This document shows, in pieces, positions 10,424 to 19,969 of a DNA stretch of 64,000 bases. The DNA comes from an uncultured Acinetobacter sp. Lineage in GTDB: Bacteria > Pseudomonadota > Gammaproteobacteria > Pseudomonadales > Moraxellaceae. Position numbers and translations under genes: made by a program. The DNA is taken from contig CAJYTY010000008.1 of assembly GCA_913777945.1 (NCBI GenBank), positions 248,001 through 312,000 of the forward strand. Reading direction: 5' to 3'. The first letter of the stretch is position 1. Every line of letters begins with the position of its first letter. The notes below the pieces were generated by a model. The model ran no database searches, was not told the origin of the DNA, and was given only the letters and a program-made list of their open reading frames with translations.

Positions 10424-11080
10424 ATGTCAAGTCCAAACTATGATGAACTGATGCAACCTGTAATTGAATTCTTGGGGTGTCAAACACCTCAAGCATGGTT
10501 GAACGAAGCGCTCAATAATCTTGAATTATTAATGCAAGATCATGCCAATTGTGAAAAAAAAGCAGCAGGAACAGCCATGAATTTGATGTTCCGCTACAGT
10601 TTTTTTACAGATTTACAGGTGAAGCTGGCGCAACTGGTGCGTGAAGAAATGTTGCATTACGAGCAAGTGCTCGAGTTGATGAAAAAACGTGGGCAGGAAT
10701 GGAAGGCGGTCAGTGCCGGGCGCTATGCGGGTGAACTTCGCAAACAAATTAGAACCTATGAGCCAGAAGCACTCATTGATGTTTTAATCATTGGTGCTTT
10801 TGTTGAAGCGCGTTCGTGTGAGCGTTTTCATGCCTTGGCACCGCATGTCGATGACGAATTAGGGCGTTACTACCGATATCTACTCAAGTCTGAATCTCGG
10901 CATTTTGAGGACTATCTGGCACTGGCTTTAGAGGTTGCACAAACGGCTAAAATGAAGAACCCTGAAGAGGATATTCAACAGCGCATTGTGCAAATTCGTG
11001 AAGTAGAAAAAAACCTCATTCTCTCAGCAGATAAAGTGTTTCGTTTTCATAGTGGCGTACCAGAAGCACAGGCTGCTTAA
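10424..11080 (+). CDS. miaE: tRNA 2-methylthio-N6-isopentenyl-adenosine-37 hydroxylase
   Basis: 218-aa non-haem diiron monooxygenase that hydroxylates ms2i6A37 of tRNA. A four-helix ferritin-like bundle with diiron ligands is visible in VREEMLHYEQVL (ExxH) and in FVEARSCERFHAL and SESRHFEDYLAL. It is the last gene of the lepA cluster, 10 nt after pdxJ, and is followed by a terminator. Oxygen is needed for its activity, which fits an aerobe. Confidence 0.92.
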   Translation: MSSPNYDELMQPVIEFLGCQTPQAWLNEALNNLELLMQDHANCEKKAAGTAMNLMFRYSFFTDLQVKLAQLVREEMLHYEQVLELMKKRGQEWKAVSAGRYAGELRKQIRTYEPEALIDVLIIGAFVEARSCERFHALAPHVDDELGRYYRYLLKSESRHFEDYLALALEVAQTAKMKNPEEDIQQRIVQIREVEKNLILSADKVFRFHSGVPEAQAA

Positions 11081-11085
11081 AATAA

Positions 11086-11116
11086 AAAAACCTCTTTGTA
11101 TAAGAGGTTTTTTTAT
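11086..11116 (+). terminator. Terminator of the lepA-miaE cluster
   Basis: The inverted repeat AAACCTCTT/AAGAGGTTT with a short loop is followed by a T-run, directly after the miaE stop codon. Confidence 0.85.
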
Positions 11117-11130
11117 AGCAATTTTTAGGC

Positions 11131-11164
11131 AAAAAAAAGCCCGCTTTAATACTGCGGGCTTTTT
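11131..11164 (-). terminator. Terminator of the tRNA-Asn gene
   Basis: On the minus strand an AAAGCCCGC/GCGGGCTTT stem with a 9-nt loop is followed by eight Ts. It lies just 3' of the tRNA. Confidence 0.88.
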
Positions 11165-11170
11165 GATATT

Positions 11171-11246
11171 TGGCTCTCCCACCTGGGCTCGAACCAGGGA
11201 CCTGCGGATTAACAGTCCGTCGCTCTACCGACTGAGCTATGGGAGA
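11171..11246 (-). tRNA. tRNA-Asn (anticodon GTT)
   Basis: A 76-nt cloverleaf read on the minus strand. The acceptor stem is TCTCCCA/TGGGAGA with discriminator G and an encoded CCA. The D-loop is AGCTCAGTCGGTAGAGC, the anticodon loop is CTGTTAATC (GTT), and the T-loop is GGTTCGAGCC. It has its own promoter and terminator, so it is a single-gene transcript. Confidence 0.97.
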
Positions 11247-11257
11247 ATCTGAATGCG

Positions 11258-11285
11258 ATTATAAGGAGATTTTGACAGGGGTCAA
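11258..11285 (-). promoter_or_regulatory. Sigma-70 promoter of tRNA-Asn
   Basis: On the minus strand a -35 TTGACC and a perfect -10 TATAAT are separated by 16 bp. The -10 lies about 11 bp upstream of the tRNA 5' end. Confidence 0.85.
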
Positions 11286-11482
11286 GCCAAATTTGTCATC
11301 TTTGTTTCATTTTTAGTGTGTATGTTTCTTATTTGAGCAAACTGGCTCAAATTATCAATTTTGCTTGCACGGCACGAAAATCACTGTTATGTTTTATATA
11401 AGAGAACGTTCAGATGGTCATCTGAACAGTGTGGATTTAACCAACTTGCCAGCACTAAATGGCTAAACCGGAGGGCTATATC

Positions 11483-11908
11483 ATGCCGACTCTTCAAATT
11501 GAACAAATCTTTTCTGATTTCGCTTTCTATCAAAAAAACTATCTCGACATTATTCGCGACCCTCAGCAGTATTATCAAAATGTCACCGACGCGCACATTC
11601 ATTTTGCCGTTTTTAGTCAAGAAAAAATCTATTTAGGTGATTTATTGCAACTCTGGTTTGGCGATAAATGGACTGAGCATCAGGTTAAATTGCTACATGA
11701 TTCAGCGGATCACTTGTGGGAACGTGCGTCTGAAAGCTGGGATAACTCGTTGTTTTTGTTTTCCATTGAGCGTAGCGGTTTATTTTCTCCTGCTTATGCC
11801 TATGCATGGAGCACACAAGATCAGCAGGTAAAGCAGATCGAGATTGATCATACCTTTCCGTATTATTGTCATTATTTGACACTATCACGCCCTAAGCGTT
11901 ATAGCTAA
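11483..11908 (+). CDS. Hypothetical protein, 141 aa
   Basis: I do not recognise a family. The protein is rich in aromatic residues (FAFYQKNYLD, LWFGDKW, PYYCHYL), with no signal peptide or membrane span, so it is probably cytosolic. The ORF track starts at 11459, but GGAGGG at 11470-11475 is ideally placed for the ATG at 11483 and poorly for 11459. It stands alone between tRNA-Asn and the convergent aminotransferase, with a terminator-like hairpin between the two. Confidence 0.7.
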   Translation: MPTLQIEQIFSDFAFYQKNYLDIIRDPQQYYQNVTDAHIHFAVFSQEKIYLGDLLQLWFGDKWTEHQVKLLHDSADHLWERASESWDNSLFLFSIERSGLFSPAYAYAWSTQDQQVKQIEIDHTFPYYCHYLTLSRPKRYS

Positions 11909-12020
11909 GCAAAATGCTGTATAAAGCTATATGATGAGCGGGATGCAGTGTATTTAAACATATAAATATCTGTGCAAAAATAAAAATATATCAAGTGAAA
12001 AATAATGAACGATTCAGCCA

Positions 12021-12054
12021 TAAAAAAAGCCTATCCGAAGACAGGCTTTTTTTA
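12021..12054. terminator. Bidirectional terminator
   Basis: AAAAAGCCT..AGGCTTTTT hairpin flanked by As on one side and Ts on the other. It serves the aminotransferase gene on the minus strand and may also end the hypothetical gene on the plus strand. Confidence 0.8.
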
Positions 12055-12073
12055 TAAATCGGGAGCTTAGCAG

Positions 12074-13306
12074 TTAAGCTGTTTTTTCAGCTTGAATTGA
12101 TGCAATGGCTGCATCGATACCGTCAATGGATTCTGCCGCTTTTTTAATACGGGCTAATGCATCAACCAATACTTCATCTGCGGTAGCGTATGAGATACGC
12201 ATAAAGCCACCAAGACCGAATGCATCACCAGGTACAACTGCAACACCAGTTTCTTCTAATAACCACTCAGAAAACTCGGTGCACGATTTGAGGCCTTTGG
12301 CACGAATCAATGGGCGAATGTTGGCATAGGCATAAAATGCACCATCCGCAGGCAGGCAAGAAATACCATGAATGGCATTTAAGCCGTTTACAACCAAATC
12401 ATGACGACGTTTGAATGCTTCAATCATTGGCTCTAACACATCTTGAGGGCCATTTAGTGCTGCTTCTGCTGCAACTTGTGAAATTGAGGTTGGGTTAGAA
12501 GTCGATTGCGACTGAATCTTCTTCATTGCGCCAATGATTTTTGCAGGACCTGCTGCATAGCCAATGCGCCAGCCAGTCATGGCATACGCTTTTGAAACAC
12601 CATTTAATACAATGGTACGGTCGTATAAATCGGGTGCCACAGTCGCGATGTTGTAAAATTCATCTTCCCAACGAATCGGTTCATACATATCGTCAGATGC
12701 AATATATACTTGTGGGTGCTTACGAAGTACATCGGCAAGTGCTTCAAGCTCTGCTTTGGTGTAAATCATGCCTGTCGGATTGGATGGGCTGTTCAATACC
12801 AATAAGCGTGTATTTGGAGTAATGGCTGCTTCAAGCTGCTCTGGGGTAATTTTAAAGCGTTGCTCTTCACCGCATTTCACGATGACTGGCGTACCTTCGG
12901 CAATAATCACCATATCTGGGTAGCTCACCCAAAATGGTGCTGGGATGATTACTTCATCACCTTTATTAAGCAACGCAAGTGCCAAATTGAAGAACGATTG
13001 TTTGCCACCACATGAAACCAAAATCTGGTTTGCTTGATAATCTAGATTATTGTCACGCTTGAATTTTGCAATAATTGCTTTTTTTAAGCCTGGCGTACCA
13101 TCTACTGCGGTATATTTGGTGAAGCCATTGTGAATTGCTTCAATCGCAGCATCTTTGATGTGTTGCGGGGTATCGAAATCTGGTTCACCTGCACCTAAAC
13201 CAATCACGTTTTTTCCTGCAGCTTTAAGTTCTGCTGCTTTGTTCGTAACGGCCAAAGTAGGGGACGGCTTGATGGCATTTACACGATCAGACAGACGTAC
13301 GTCCAC
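12074..13306 (-). CDS. aspC: Pyridoxal-phosphate aspartate/aromatic aminotransferase
   Basis: 410 aa, fold-type I class-I aminotransferase. GEPDFDTP opens the substrate cleft, NSPSNPTG contributes to the PLP site, and the Schiff-base lysine is Lys239 in NGVSKAYAMTGWRIGYA. MRISYAT carries the carboxylate-binding Arg. It is most like the subgroup Ib aspartate aminotransferases (AatA type), which transfer amino groups between aspartate and 2-oxoglutarate and often act on aromatic or prephenate substrates too. The start is a GTG with AAGGAA about 11 nt upstream. It is a monocistronic gene with a terminator. Confidence 0.9.
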   Translation of the reverse strand: MDVRLSDRVNAIKPSPTLAVTNKAAELKAAGKNVIGLGAGEPDFDTPQHIKDAAIEAIHNGFTKYTAVDGTPGLKKAIIAKFKRDNNLDYQANQILVSCGGKQSFFNLALALLNKGDEVIIPAPFWVSYPDMVIIAEGTPVIVKCGEEQRFKITPEQLEAAITPNTRLLVLNSPSNPTGMIYTKAELEALADVLRKHPQVYIASDDMYEPIRWEDEFYNIATVAPDLYDRTIVLNGVSKAYAMTGWRIGYAAGPAKIIGAMKKIQSQSTSNPTSISQVAAEAALNGPQDVLEPMIEAFKRRHDLVVNGLNAIHGISCLPADGAFYAYANIRPLIRAKGLKSCTEFSEWLLEETGVAVVPGDAFGLGGFMRISYATADEVLVDALARIKKAAESIDGIDAAIASIQAEKTA

Positions 13307-13516
13307 GGCAATATTCCTTCTTGTGGGATAAAAAATAAAAGCACACTATCTTAGCCCAAAAACCTCAGTTCGTGTTTTATTATCAAAACAAAAATAAAAA
13401 AACATTCAGAGACACCTGTAAATTCAGCTTGATCATCATCATTTACGATTTTTAAAAGCATCCTGAAGCAAAATCATTTAATATATGCGTTGTTCAAGAA
13501 AACTTGAGTACAGAAC

Positions 13517-13699
13517 ATGAGTCAAGCCAAGCCAAAAGCCAAAAAAGCTTTGGTTAAATTACCTTTTCCAATTGCAAATCCAGCAGATCAAAACGAAGAG
13601 GATGTCGCACACAATTATGTGCGTCCGAAACCTGAGCAGTATGCAGACCGCACCTGGATGCCACCGCGCGGAACACGTCGTTCGATGGGAAAACGCTAA
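13517..13699 (+). CDS. Small basic hypothetical protein, 60 aa
   Basis: A short, proline- and lysine-rich protein (QAKPKAKKALVKLPFP) that ends in a basic tail (PPRGTRRSMGKR). No domain is recognisable. It is flanked by its own upstream region and a strong terminator, which supports it as a real gene. The highly charged, low-complexity composition suggests nucleic acid or ribosome contact, but that is a guess. Confidence 0.6.
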   Translation: MSQAKPKAKKALVKLPFPIANPADQNEEDVAHNYVRPKPEQYADRTWMPPRGTRRSMGKR

Positions 13700-13718
13700 G
13701 CAGCGTCATCAAACAATT

Positions 13719-13752
13719 AAAAAGCCCCTGCAAAATTGTAGGGGCTTTTTTG
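13719..13752 (+). terminator. Terminator after the 60-aa gene
   Basis: AAAAGCCCCTGCAA/TTGTAGGGGCTTTT stem followed by a T-run. It is also placed to end the convergent GGDEF gene. Confidence 0.85.
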
Positions 13753-13768
13753 TATGAGATAAAATGGT

Positions 13769-15196
13769 TTAAACGCGATCATGATGCATTTTTTTCTTTG
13801 TATACATCTCGGCATCTGCGCGCTTTAACATGCTTTCCATCGTTTCATGTTCGCGTGTTGTGGCATATCCCATAGAAATACTGATCGGCTGACTCGAATA
13901 AAACTGATTATCCAAAGTGAGTAGGGCATCAATGGTTTGTAGCATCACGCTGACCGCCGTTTCGTCTGCTCCATGCATTAAAATTACAAATTCATCGCCG
14001 CCAATTCTAGACGCCGTATATGGAGTTTGCTGAATCGATTGCGTTAAGATCTGACCCACACGCCTGAGTACATCATCTCCCGCATCATGGCCATGATAAT
14101 CATTGATGGCTTTAAGCCCGTTCATGTCTAAAAAAATACATGAGATAGGGCGCACCATACTTCGTTCTAAGCGATGAATTTCTTCGCTATAAAACGAGCG
14201 GTTATGAAGTTTGGTCAGCACATCGTGTTTACCTAAATACTCAAGGTAATTCTCTGCCTTTTTGCGTGCTGTAATATCGGTTAAGGCGACCTGCACAATG
14301 CCCCAGTTGTGCTCATAACCCGGAAATACGGTAAATTGCAGCAATACATTGCGAATACTGCCATCGAGTGCATAATTAATTGCTTCTCGCTGATGATGGA
14401 TATTGCCTTTCCACAGCTCGATAAGCTGTTCACGAAAGGTGCTAAGCATTTCTTTTGCAAATATTTTATGTGTATTTTTAAGCAGTGTTGTTTTATCGGG
14501 TGCTTGAAATAAATCGAGGGTCGCTTGATTGACATCTAAAATCAGGATGTCTTCCACACATTGATTGACAAACTCGGGATGGACATCAATAAAGGTTCTA
14601 AAGTCATCTATTCCCAGCTGTCTGAGCTGATCAAGCCGGAATTTGACACGACTGAAATCTTCAACCCATAACGAGGCCGGTGAATAGTGAAAACGAGATT
14701 CGGCCAGTCGACGATTTTTTTCTTCTAAGCGGCGTGCATGGTGAACTTGGGTGACATCTTCAGTGGTGACCAGTACACGCGCAAATGAATCTTCATAGCC
14801 CGGTAAAATGGTACCGTGCAATTGTATATCCAAGCGCCGACCACTGAGCGTGTAGTTGACGGCCATACTTGAAAATAGCGTTTTACCTTCCCATAAATCG
14901 ACCAATTCATTCAAATGTGAATCGAGCATGTCTTGCTGAAAAATAACCGCCAGATTGTCGCAAAGCTGCTCAAACGATGCTGCTTCAAAAAGTTGTAAGG
15001 TTTTTTGATTGACACGAATCAGCTTGATTTTATGTGCGCATTGTCGAACACGTTCGAGATCTTCACGAAGAAAAGTTCGTAAATCTTGGATTCCTTGATC
15101 ACGCCACTCATCAAACTGAATTTTGATCCCGCTGTAATCTTCGAGCCACATTGGAATAGGTGCAAGATCAAAAATTGAAGAATCTAGCGTAGGCAT
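13769..15196 (-). CDS. Diguanylate cyclase with duplicated PAS-like sensor domains
   Basis: 475 aa, cytosolic, with no membrane span. Residues about 1-150 and 165-305 are two homologous PAS-type modules: compare MWLEDYSGIKIQFDEW with LWVEDFSRVKFRLDQL, RVNQKTLQLFEA with DVNQATLDLFQA, and GTILPGYEDS with FTVFPGYEHN. The C-terminal GGDEF domain (about 320-475) has FLDMNGLKAINDYHGHDAGD and the intact active-site motif ASRIGGDEF, so it should make cyclic-di-GMP from two GTP. No RxxD autoinhibitory I-site is seen upstream of GGDEF. The gene is convergent with the 60-aa gene. The sensed signal is unknown. Confidence 0.88.
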   Translation of the reverse strand: MPTLDSSIFDLAPIPMWLEDYSGIKIQFDEWRDQGIQDLRTFLREDLERVRQCAHKIKLIRVNQKTLQLFEAASFEQLCDNLAVIFQQDMLDSHLNELVDLWEGKTLFSSMAVNYTLSGRRLDIQLHGTILPGYEDSFARVLVTTEDVTQVHHARRLEEKNRRLAESRFHYSPASLWVEDFSRVKFRLDQLRQLGIDDFRTFIDVHPEFVNQCVEDILILDVNQATLDLFQAPDKTTLLKNTHKIFAKEMLSTFREQLIELWKGNIHHQREAINYALDGSIRNVLLQFTVFPGYEHNWGIVQVALTDITARKKAENYLEYLGKHDVLTKLHNRSFYSEEIHRLERSMVRPISCIFLDMNGLKAINDYHGHDAGDDVLRRVGQILTQSIQQTPYTASRIGGDEFVILMHGADETAVSVMLQTIDALLTLDNQFYSSQPISISMGYATTREHETMESMLKRADAEMYTKKKMHHDRV

Positions 15197-15325
15197 GGTG
15201 GCTCAACTTTCAAGGGCTATTTTTTCAGCAGTATAATCATAAGCCTTGTGTTTTTAAACAAAAAATAAGACTGGCTAAAAAAATCATCCGTTAGGTCATC
15301 TTTTTTTTACTGCTTAAAATGACCT

Positions 15326-16144
15326 TTAAGTGGTTTCGCTGATGGCTTGGCCTCGGTTTGCCGGATGAACAATTTCGATTTCGTTACGCCAGAGTTTGAC
15401 GAAATCCTGTTCATCAATGTCATACAGTTCCATCAATGCAACAATCACGCTGACAAAAATCATGGCGCCTTCGGTATTGCCATGAAAATTAAAGATTTTA
15501 CCGTTTAATTTTCCAAGAATGTCTTTTAGCTCGTGTTCACGACCACGTCCGTAACGATCTCGTGGATATAAATCTTCATTTAAGACAATTAATGCAATGG
15601 CTTTCTCGGTATCGCTCAATGATGTTTTTTGTAGTGCATCTTCGAAGGATTCACTGCCATGATCGAAGTAAAAAATCACCTCATCGGTAATAAATGCTTG
15701 CACCATACGCGAGGTGAGATTTGGAAACAGTGAAACCGCGTTCTCTTCGATAAACGGTTTAAATGATTCTGGAAAGATAATATTGCTGCTCATACCACGA
15801 AATAGTGGCGCGATTTCCGATACTTTGTAGCCTGCTATCCCGCAGCCGAGTGCCGTTAAAAAATACGTCATTTTGCTGTGATTTTGAGCATAAATTTTAA
15901 AGTCATGGATATAGTGCGCAATCTGTGAAAGCGGCATTTGTTGTTGGTGTTCATTTAAGGTAGGAATCGCGAAGCTTTGGCCCGCCCAGCCACGTCCTAC
16001 ACCTTTTACAGCACCAAAATGCTGTGCGGCGATACGTGCAGCACCATGCGTATGTTGCCCAGCCATGTTGCTACCAAATACAAATACGGTATTTTCTGGT
16101 AGCTCAGTCACAATTGTTTCGTCGTGGTATTGAAAGCTCATCAT
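15326..16144 (-). CDS. Macro-like domain protein (A1S_2505-type)
   Basis: 272 aa. The N-terminal half (about 15-125) has macro-domain-like motifs: VFVFGSNMAGQHTHGAARIA, a glycine-rich VGRGWAGQSFAIPT, and TALGCGIAGYKVSEIAPLF. These loops in macro domains bind ADP-ribose or related nucleotides. The C-terminal half (about 145-265) is helical and unassigned. I recall this family being annotated in Acinetobacter as a phage-type non-structural protein, but no other phage gene is nearby. Two Met codons open the ORF. The role is unknown; ADP-ribose metabolism is an inference. Confidence 0.65.
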   Translation of the reverse strand: MMSFQYHDETIVTELPENTVFVFGSNMAGQHTHGAARIAAQHFGAVKGVGRGWAGQSFAIPTLNEHQQQMPLSQIAHYIHDFKIYAQNHSKMTYFLTALGCGIAGYKVSEIAPLFRGMSSNIIFPESFKPFIEENAVSLFPNLTSRMVQAFITDEVIFYFDHGSESFEDALQKTSLSDTEKAIALIVLNEDLYPRDRYGRGREHELKDILGKLNGKIFNFHGNTEGAMIFVSVIVALMELYDIDEQDFVKLWRNEIEIVHPANRGQAISETT

Positions 16145-16357
16145 GATCTTATTCTTGCTGTAATAAGTTCATGGTGCAATTGATTCAGTCACAAATCAAG
16201 CAAAAAATAGTGCGCTTTTTTATTTTACAGGGCGTAGTAGCGTGACATAATTTTGAGTGAAACAGATCAAAAATAGCAAGATTATTTTTTCATGACATAA
16301 AATTCACACGCATTTTTTTATGCTGAATCTGTAGAAAATCATTATAAAGAGAAGATC

Positions 16358-17050
16358 ATGAGCATACTTGTCGCAGGCGCCTCTACAGGCATTGGAAATG
16401 CATTGGTTGCAGCGCTAAGAGCGCGTTCAGACGAACCAGTTTACACCATTAGCCGTTCGGATTTGGGGCAGCATAATTTACAGATCGACTTATCCGATGC
16501 CTCGAATATTTCGGCAGTACAGACTTTTCTTGCTTCAATTCAACCCACTCGCGTTTTTTGCTGTGCAGGTATGTTGCACGATGACACCCATATGCCAGAA
16601 AAAATGCTCAGCCAGATTCAGGATGACTGGGTGTTTGAATCTTTTTCAAAAAATGTGCTCACGCATATACATCTTGCACAAGCCTTGGCTCCTGTTTTGA
16701 CCAAAACCTCTTCACTCAAATGGCTGTCTTTATCGGCTAAGGTGGGCAGTCTGGATGACAATGCATTGGGTGGCTGGTACAGCTATCGCATGAGCAAAAC
16801 CGCTTTGAATATGTTTATTAAAAACCTGAGCATTGAGTGGGGACGTAAATCGCCTGAAATTTATGTGGCGAGCTTACACCCGGGAACCACGGATTCTGAG
16901 TTGTCCAAACCTTTTCATAAAAATATTTCACCAGATCGATTGTACAGTGCAGAGCAGACTGCTACGCGTTTGATCGATGTTATGGATCAGTTTGGTCAGG
17001 CAGAGCAGGGTAAATTATTAAATTGGGACGGCACTGTAATTGCCTACTAA
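16358..17050 (+). CDS. Short-chain dehydrogenase/reductase
   Basis: 230 aa, Rossmann fold. The cofactor loop GASTGIG is at about residues 7-13, the active-site Tyr-Lys pair is in YSYRMSK (about 143-149), and the preceding Ser lies in LSLSAKVGS. It resembles the C-factor/CsgA-like SDR subgroup, NAD(P)-dependent with unknown substrate. AAGAGAAGATC lies just upstream of the ATG. It sits 44 nt before uvrB, but co-transcription is not obvious. Confidence 0.85.
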   Translation: MSILVAGASTGIGNALVAALRARSDEPVYTISRSDLGQHNLQIDLSDASNISAVQTFLASIQPTRVFCCAGMLHDDTHMPEKMLSQIQDDWVFESFSKNVLTHIHLAQALAPVLTKTSSLKWLSLSAKVGSLDDNALGGWYSYRMSKTALNMFIKNLSIEWGRKSPEIYVASLHPGTTDSELSKPFHKNISPDRLYSAEQTATRLIDVMDQFGQAEQGKLLNWDGTVIAY

Positions 17051-17094
17051 CGACCAGTCATCGGGCTTGAAAAGTTTCAGTTTGCCCTAATAGT

Positions 17095-19146
17095 TTGTAT
17101 GACCCCTTATTTTTGAGCGTGCCAGTGAACGACAACCAGCCTTTTGATTTAGTGACAAGTTTCCAACCCGCAGGTGATCAGCCTCAAGCGATTGAAAAGT
17201 TGGTCAATGGCATTGAGCGCGGCTATCGTAACCAGCTATTACTTGGGGTTACGGGTTCGGGTAAAACCTATACCATGGCCAATGTGATCGCGCAAACACA
17301 GCGTCCGACCATCATTATGGCTCACAATAAAACGCTGGCTGCTCAGCTTTATGGTGAATTCAAGGCCTTTTTCCCGAATAATTCGGTTGAATACTTTGTA
17401 AGTTACTACGATTACTATCAGCCAGAAGCATATGTGCCTTCGTCGGATACTTTTATTGAAAAAGATGCCGCGATTAACGACCACATCGACCAGATGCGTT
17501 TGTCGGCTACGCGTGCACTTTTAGAGCGACGCGACGCGATTATTGTGGCCTCGGTTTCGGCCATTTATGGTTTGGGTGACCCTGAAGCGTATATGAAAAT
17601 GCTCTTGCATGTGGTGCAAGGCGATCGTGTCAATCGTGACGATTTGATTCGCCGTCTGGTCGAGATGCAATATACCCGGAATGAGCTGGAATTTTTACGA
17701 GGTACCTACCGTATTCGCGGTGAAATTCTGGATGTGTTTCCTGCCGAATCCGATCAGTTCGCGATTCGCATCGAGCTGTTTGATGATGAAGTCGATTCAA
17801 TTCGCTGGTTCGATCCGCTCACAGGTAAAATGCAGCGTAAAGTACCCCGCGTGACAATTTATCCAAAAAGCCATTATGTTACGCCTAAAGATAATCTCAC
17901 CCGCGCCATCGGTACGATCAAAGATGAACTGAAAGAACAACTCAAATTCTTTAAAGACCATGACAAGTTGCTTGAAGCACAGCGCATTGATCAGCGTACT
18001 CGCTATGATTTGGAAATGATGCAGCAGCTTGGATACACCAATGGTATTGAAAACTACTCACGGCATCTTTCTGGGCGCCCGGCAGGCGAAGCACCGCCAA
18101 CATTGTTTGATTATATTCCAGATGATGCCTTACTGATTATTGATGAGTCACATGTGACCGTGCCGCAAATTGGCGCCATGTACAAAGGTGACCGCTCTCG
18201 TAAAGAAAATCTGGTGAATTACGGTTTTCGTTTGCCAAGCGCATTGGACAACCGACCGATGAAATTTGAAGAGTGGGAGCGAATTGTTCCGTCGACAATT
18301 TTTGTCAGCGCGACACCAGCCAAGTACGAGCTAGAAAAGTCTGAGCAGATTGTGGAGCAGGTGGTGCGTCCAACTGGTTTGATTGACCCGGAAATCGAAA
18401 TTCGACCAGTACTCACACAGGTCGATGATGTACTTTCCGAAATCAACCTGCGTAAAGAGATTGATGAGCGCGTGTTAATCACCACACTGACCAAACGTAT
18501 GGCAGAAGATCTCACGTCTTACTTAAAAGAATATGGTATCAAGGTGGCCTATCTACACTCAGACATTGACACCGTAGAGCGGGTGAAAATTATTCATGAG
18601 CTGCGTACCGGTGTATATGATGTGCTGGTGGGTATTAACTTGCTGCGTGAAGGGCTCGATATGCCTGAGGTGTCTTTGGTCGCAATTTTAGACGCAGATA
18701 AAGAAGGCTTTTTACGCTCTGAGCGTTCTTTAATTCAGACCATTGGGCGTGCAGCGCGAAATATCAAAGGTAAAGCCATCTTATATGCCGATAAGATGAC
18801 GGATTCAATGCAAAAAGCCATTGATGAAACTGACCGTCGTCGTACCAAGCAAATTGAGTTTAATGAACAGCATGGCATTACACCACGTAGTGCGGTGCGT
18901 CAGAAAATCAAAGAGATTGATACAGGCGAAGTCTTTAATGAAGACGAGATAGAGCTGTCTGAATCTGCTCAGGCAAAAGCACTGAGTGCAGATGAGCGAC
19001 ATATCTTGGCAGATCCTAAACTATTAGCGAAACATCTGGCCAAGCTTGAAAAAGAAATGCTCAAGGCTTCTAAAGAGTTGCAGTTTGAGCAAGCCGCTCG
19101 TATCCGTGATGAAATCTTGCGGCTTAAAGCGCAAATGATCCAGTAA
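17095..19146 (+). CDS. uvrB: Excinuclease ABC subunit B
   Basis: 683 aa DNA-damage-verification helicase of the UvrABC system. Walker A is GVTGSGKT, the beta-hairpin region is [20 protein letters not shown], the DEAD-like box is IIDESH, motif III is [10 protein letters not shown], and motif VI is QTIGRAARN. The C-terminal UVR domain ([23 protein letters not shown]) binds UvrC. No ATG precedes the conserved start in frame: TTG 17095 or the GTGs at 17119 and 17125 are possible starts, so the first 10 or so residues are uncertain. Confidence 0.96.
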   Translation: MYDPLFLSVPVNDNQPFDLVTSFQPAGDQPQAIEKLVNGIERGYRNQLLLGVTGSGKTYTMANVIAQTQRPTIIMAHNKTLAAQLYGEFKAFFPNNSVEYFVSYYDYYQPEAYVPSSDTFIEKDAAINDHIDQMRLSATRALLERRDAIIVASVSAIYGLGDPEAYMKMLLHVVQGDRVNRDDLIRRLVEMQYTRNELEFLRGTYRIRGEILDVFPAESDQFAIRIELFDDEVDSIRWFDPLTGKMQRKVPRVTIYPKSHYVTPKDNLTRAIGTIKDELKEQLKFFKDHDKLLEAQRIDQRTRYDLEMMQQLGYTNGIENYSRHLSGRPAGEAPPTLFDYIPDDALLIIDESHVTVPQIGAMYKGDRSRKENLVNYGFRLPSALDNRPMKFEEWERIVPSTIFVSATPAKYELEKSEQIVEQVVRPTGLIDPEIEIRPVLTQVDDVLSEINLRKEIDERVLITTLTKRMAEDLTSYLKEYGIKVAYLHSDIDTVERVKIIHELRTGVYDVLVGINLLREGLDMPEVSLVAILDADKEGFLRSERSLIQTIGRAARNIKGKAILYADKMTDSMQKAIDETDRRRTKQIEFNEQHGITPRSAVRQKIKEIDTGEVFNEDEIELSESAQAKALSADERHILADPKLLAKHLAKLEKEMLKASKELQFEQAARIRDEILRLKAQMIQ

Positions 19147-19265
19147 TACCAATGAATGTAGAGCTAAGTGCTACATATCTCTACATTAATTTCAAAAAAA
19201 AGCGCTACTCTAATGAACAATCCGTTGCAAACTATCATGATGAGCTAATATTTGAGGGAACTTGA

Positions 19266-19856
19266 ATGCCATTGTATAAAAATATCCCACAAGGGGGCTG
19301 GCGTTTAGCAAAGATTGCATTGGGTGGCGCCGTATTGACAGGATTAGCGGTTGCAACCATGGCTTACGCACACAATAAACCACTCGCGCCTGTGGAGCGT
19401 GTAGAGTTAGACAAATACTTGGGGGTTTGGTACGAAGTGGTTCGTAAGCCCATGTATTTTGAAAATAAATGCGTCAAAAATATCACCGCAACCTATACTT
19501 TAAATGAAAACGGTAATATTACGGTCGATAACCAATGTATGGGCAGTGATGGTCAGCGCCATCAGTCGCTTGGTGAGGCCTTTGTGGTCAATCCTCCGTA
19601 TAATTCCAAATTGAAAGTAAGTTTTTTACCAGAAATAGTGCGATGGGTGCCTGTTGCACGCGGCGACTACTGGATTTTAAAGCTGGACGAACACTATCAA
19701 ACCGTTTTGGTGGGTGAGCCATCTCGCAAATATATGTGGATTTTATCGCGGACGCCTCATCCCTCAGAAGACGTCGTGAATGACTATCTGGCCTACGCGA
19801 AAAGCTTGGGTTATGAACTCAATGACATTATTCGGCCACAGCATACGGCCCAATAA
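19266..19856 (+). CDS. blc: Lipocalin (Blc-like)
   Basis: 196 aa. An N-terminal hydrophobic stretch (about residues 17-34) is a signal or anchor but has no lipobox Cys, unlike the E. coli Blc lipoprotein. The mature part is a lipocalin beta barrel with the GxW motif in KYLGVWYEV, then KCVKNITATYTLNENG, WVPVARGDYWILKLDEHY and the closing ILSRTPH. It probably binds fatty acids or lysophospholipids in the periplasm. It stands alone with a strong terminator. The upstream region holds an inverted repeat (see findings). Confidence 0.88.
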   Translation: MPLYKNIPQGGWRLAKIALGGAVLTGLAVATMAYAHNKPLAPVERVELDKYLGVWYEVVRKPMYFENKCVKNITATYTLNENGNITVDNQCMGSDGQRHQSLGEAFVVNPPYNSKLKVSFLPEIVRWVPVARGDYWILKLDEHYQTVLVGEPSRKYMWILSRTPHPSEDVVNDYLAYAKSLGYELNDIIRPQHTAQ

Positions 19857-19869
19857 GCGCTACATAGAT

Positions 19870-19906
19870 GAAAAGAAAAACCATGCCTAGCGTGGTTTTT
19901 CTTTTA
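19870..19906 (+). terminator. Terminator after the lipocalin gene
   Basis: A 13-bp stem AAAAGAAAAACCA/TGGTTTTTCTTTT with a 9-nt loop and T-rich 3' arm. Confidence 0.85.
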
Positions 19907-19969
19907 TTAGATGTTTAAATTCAGTATTGTACAACGTCTTTTTGATTATTTGGTCAAGCGGGGGGAGAT

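Noticed and set aside
15326-16144. Prophage signal suggested by the macro-like 'phage non-structural' protein
   Set aside because: No capsid, tail, lysis or integrase gene is nearby and composition matches the core genome.
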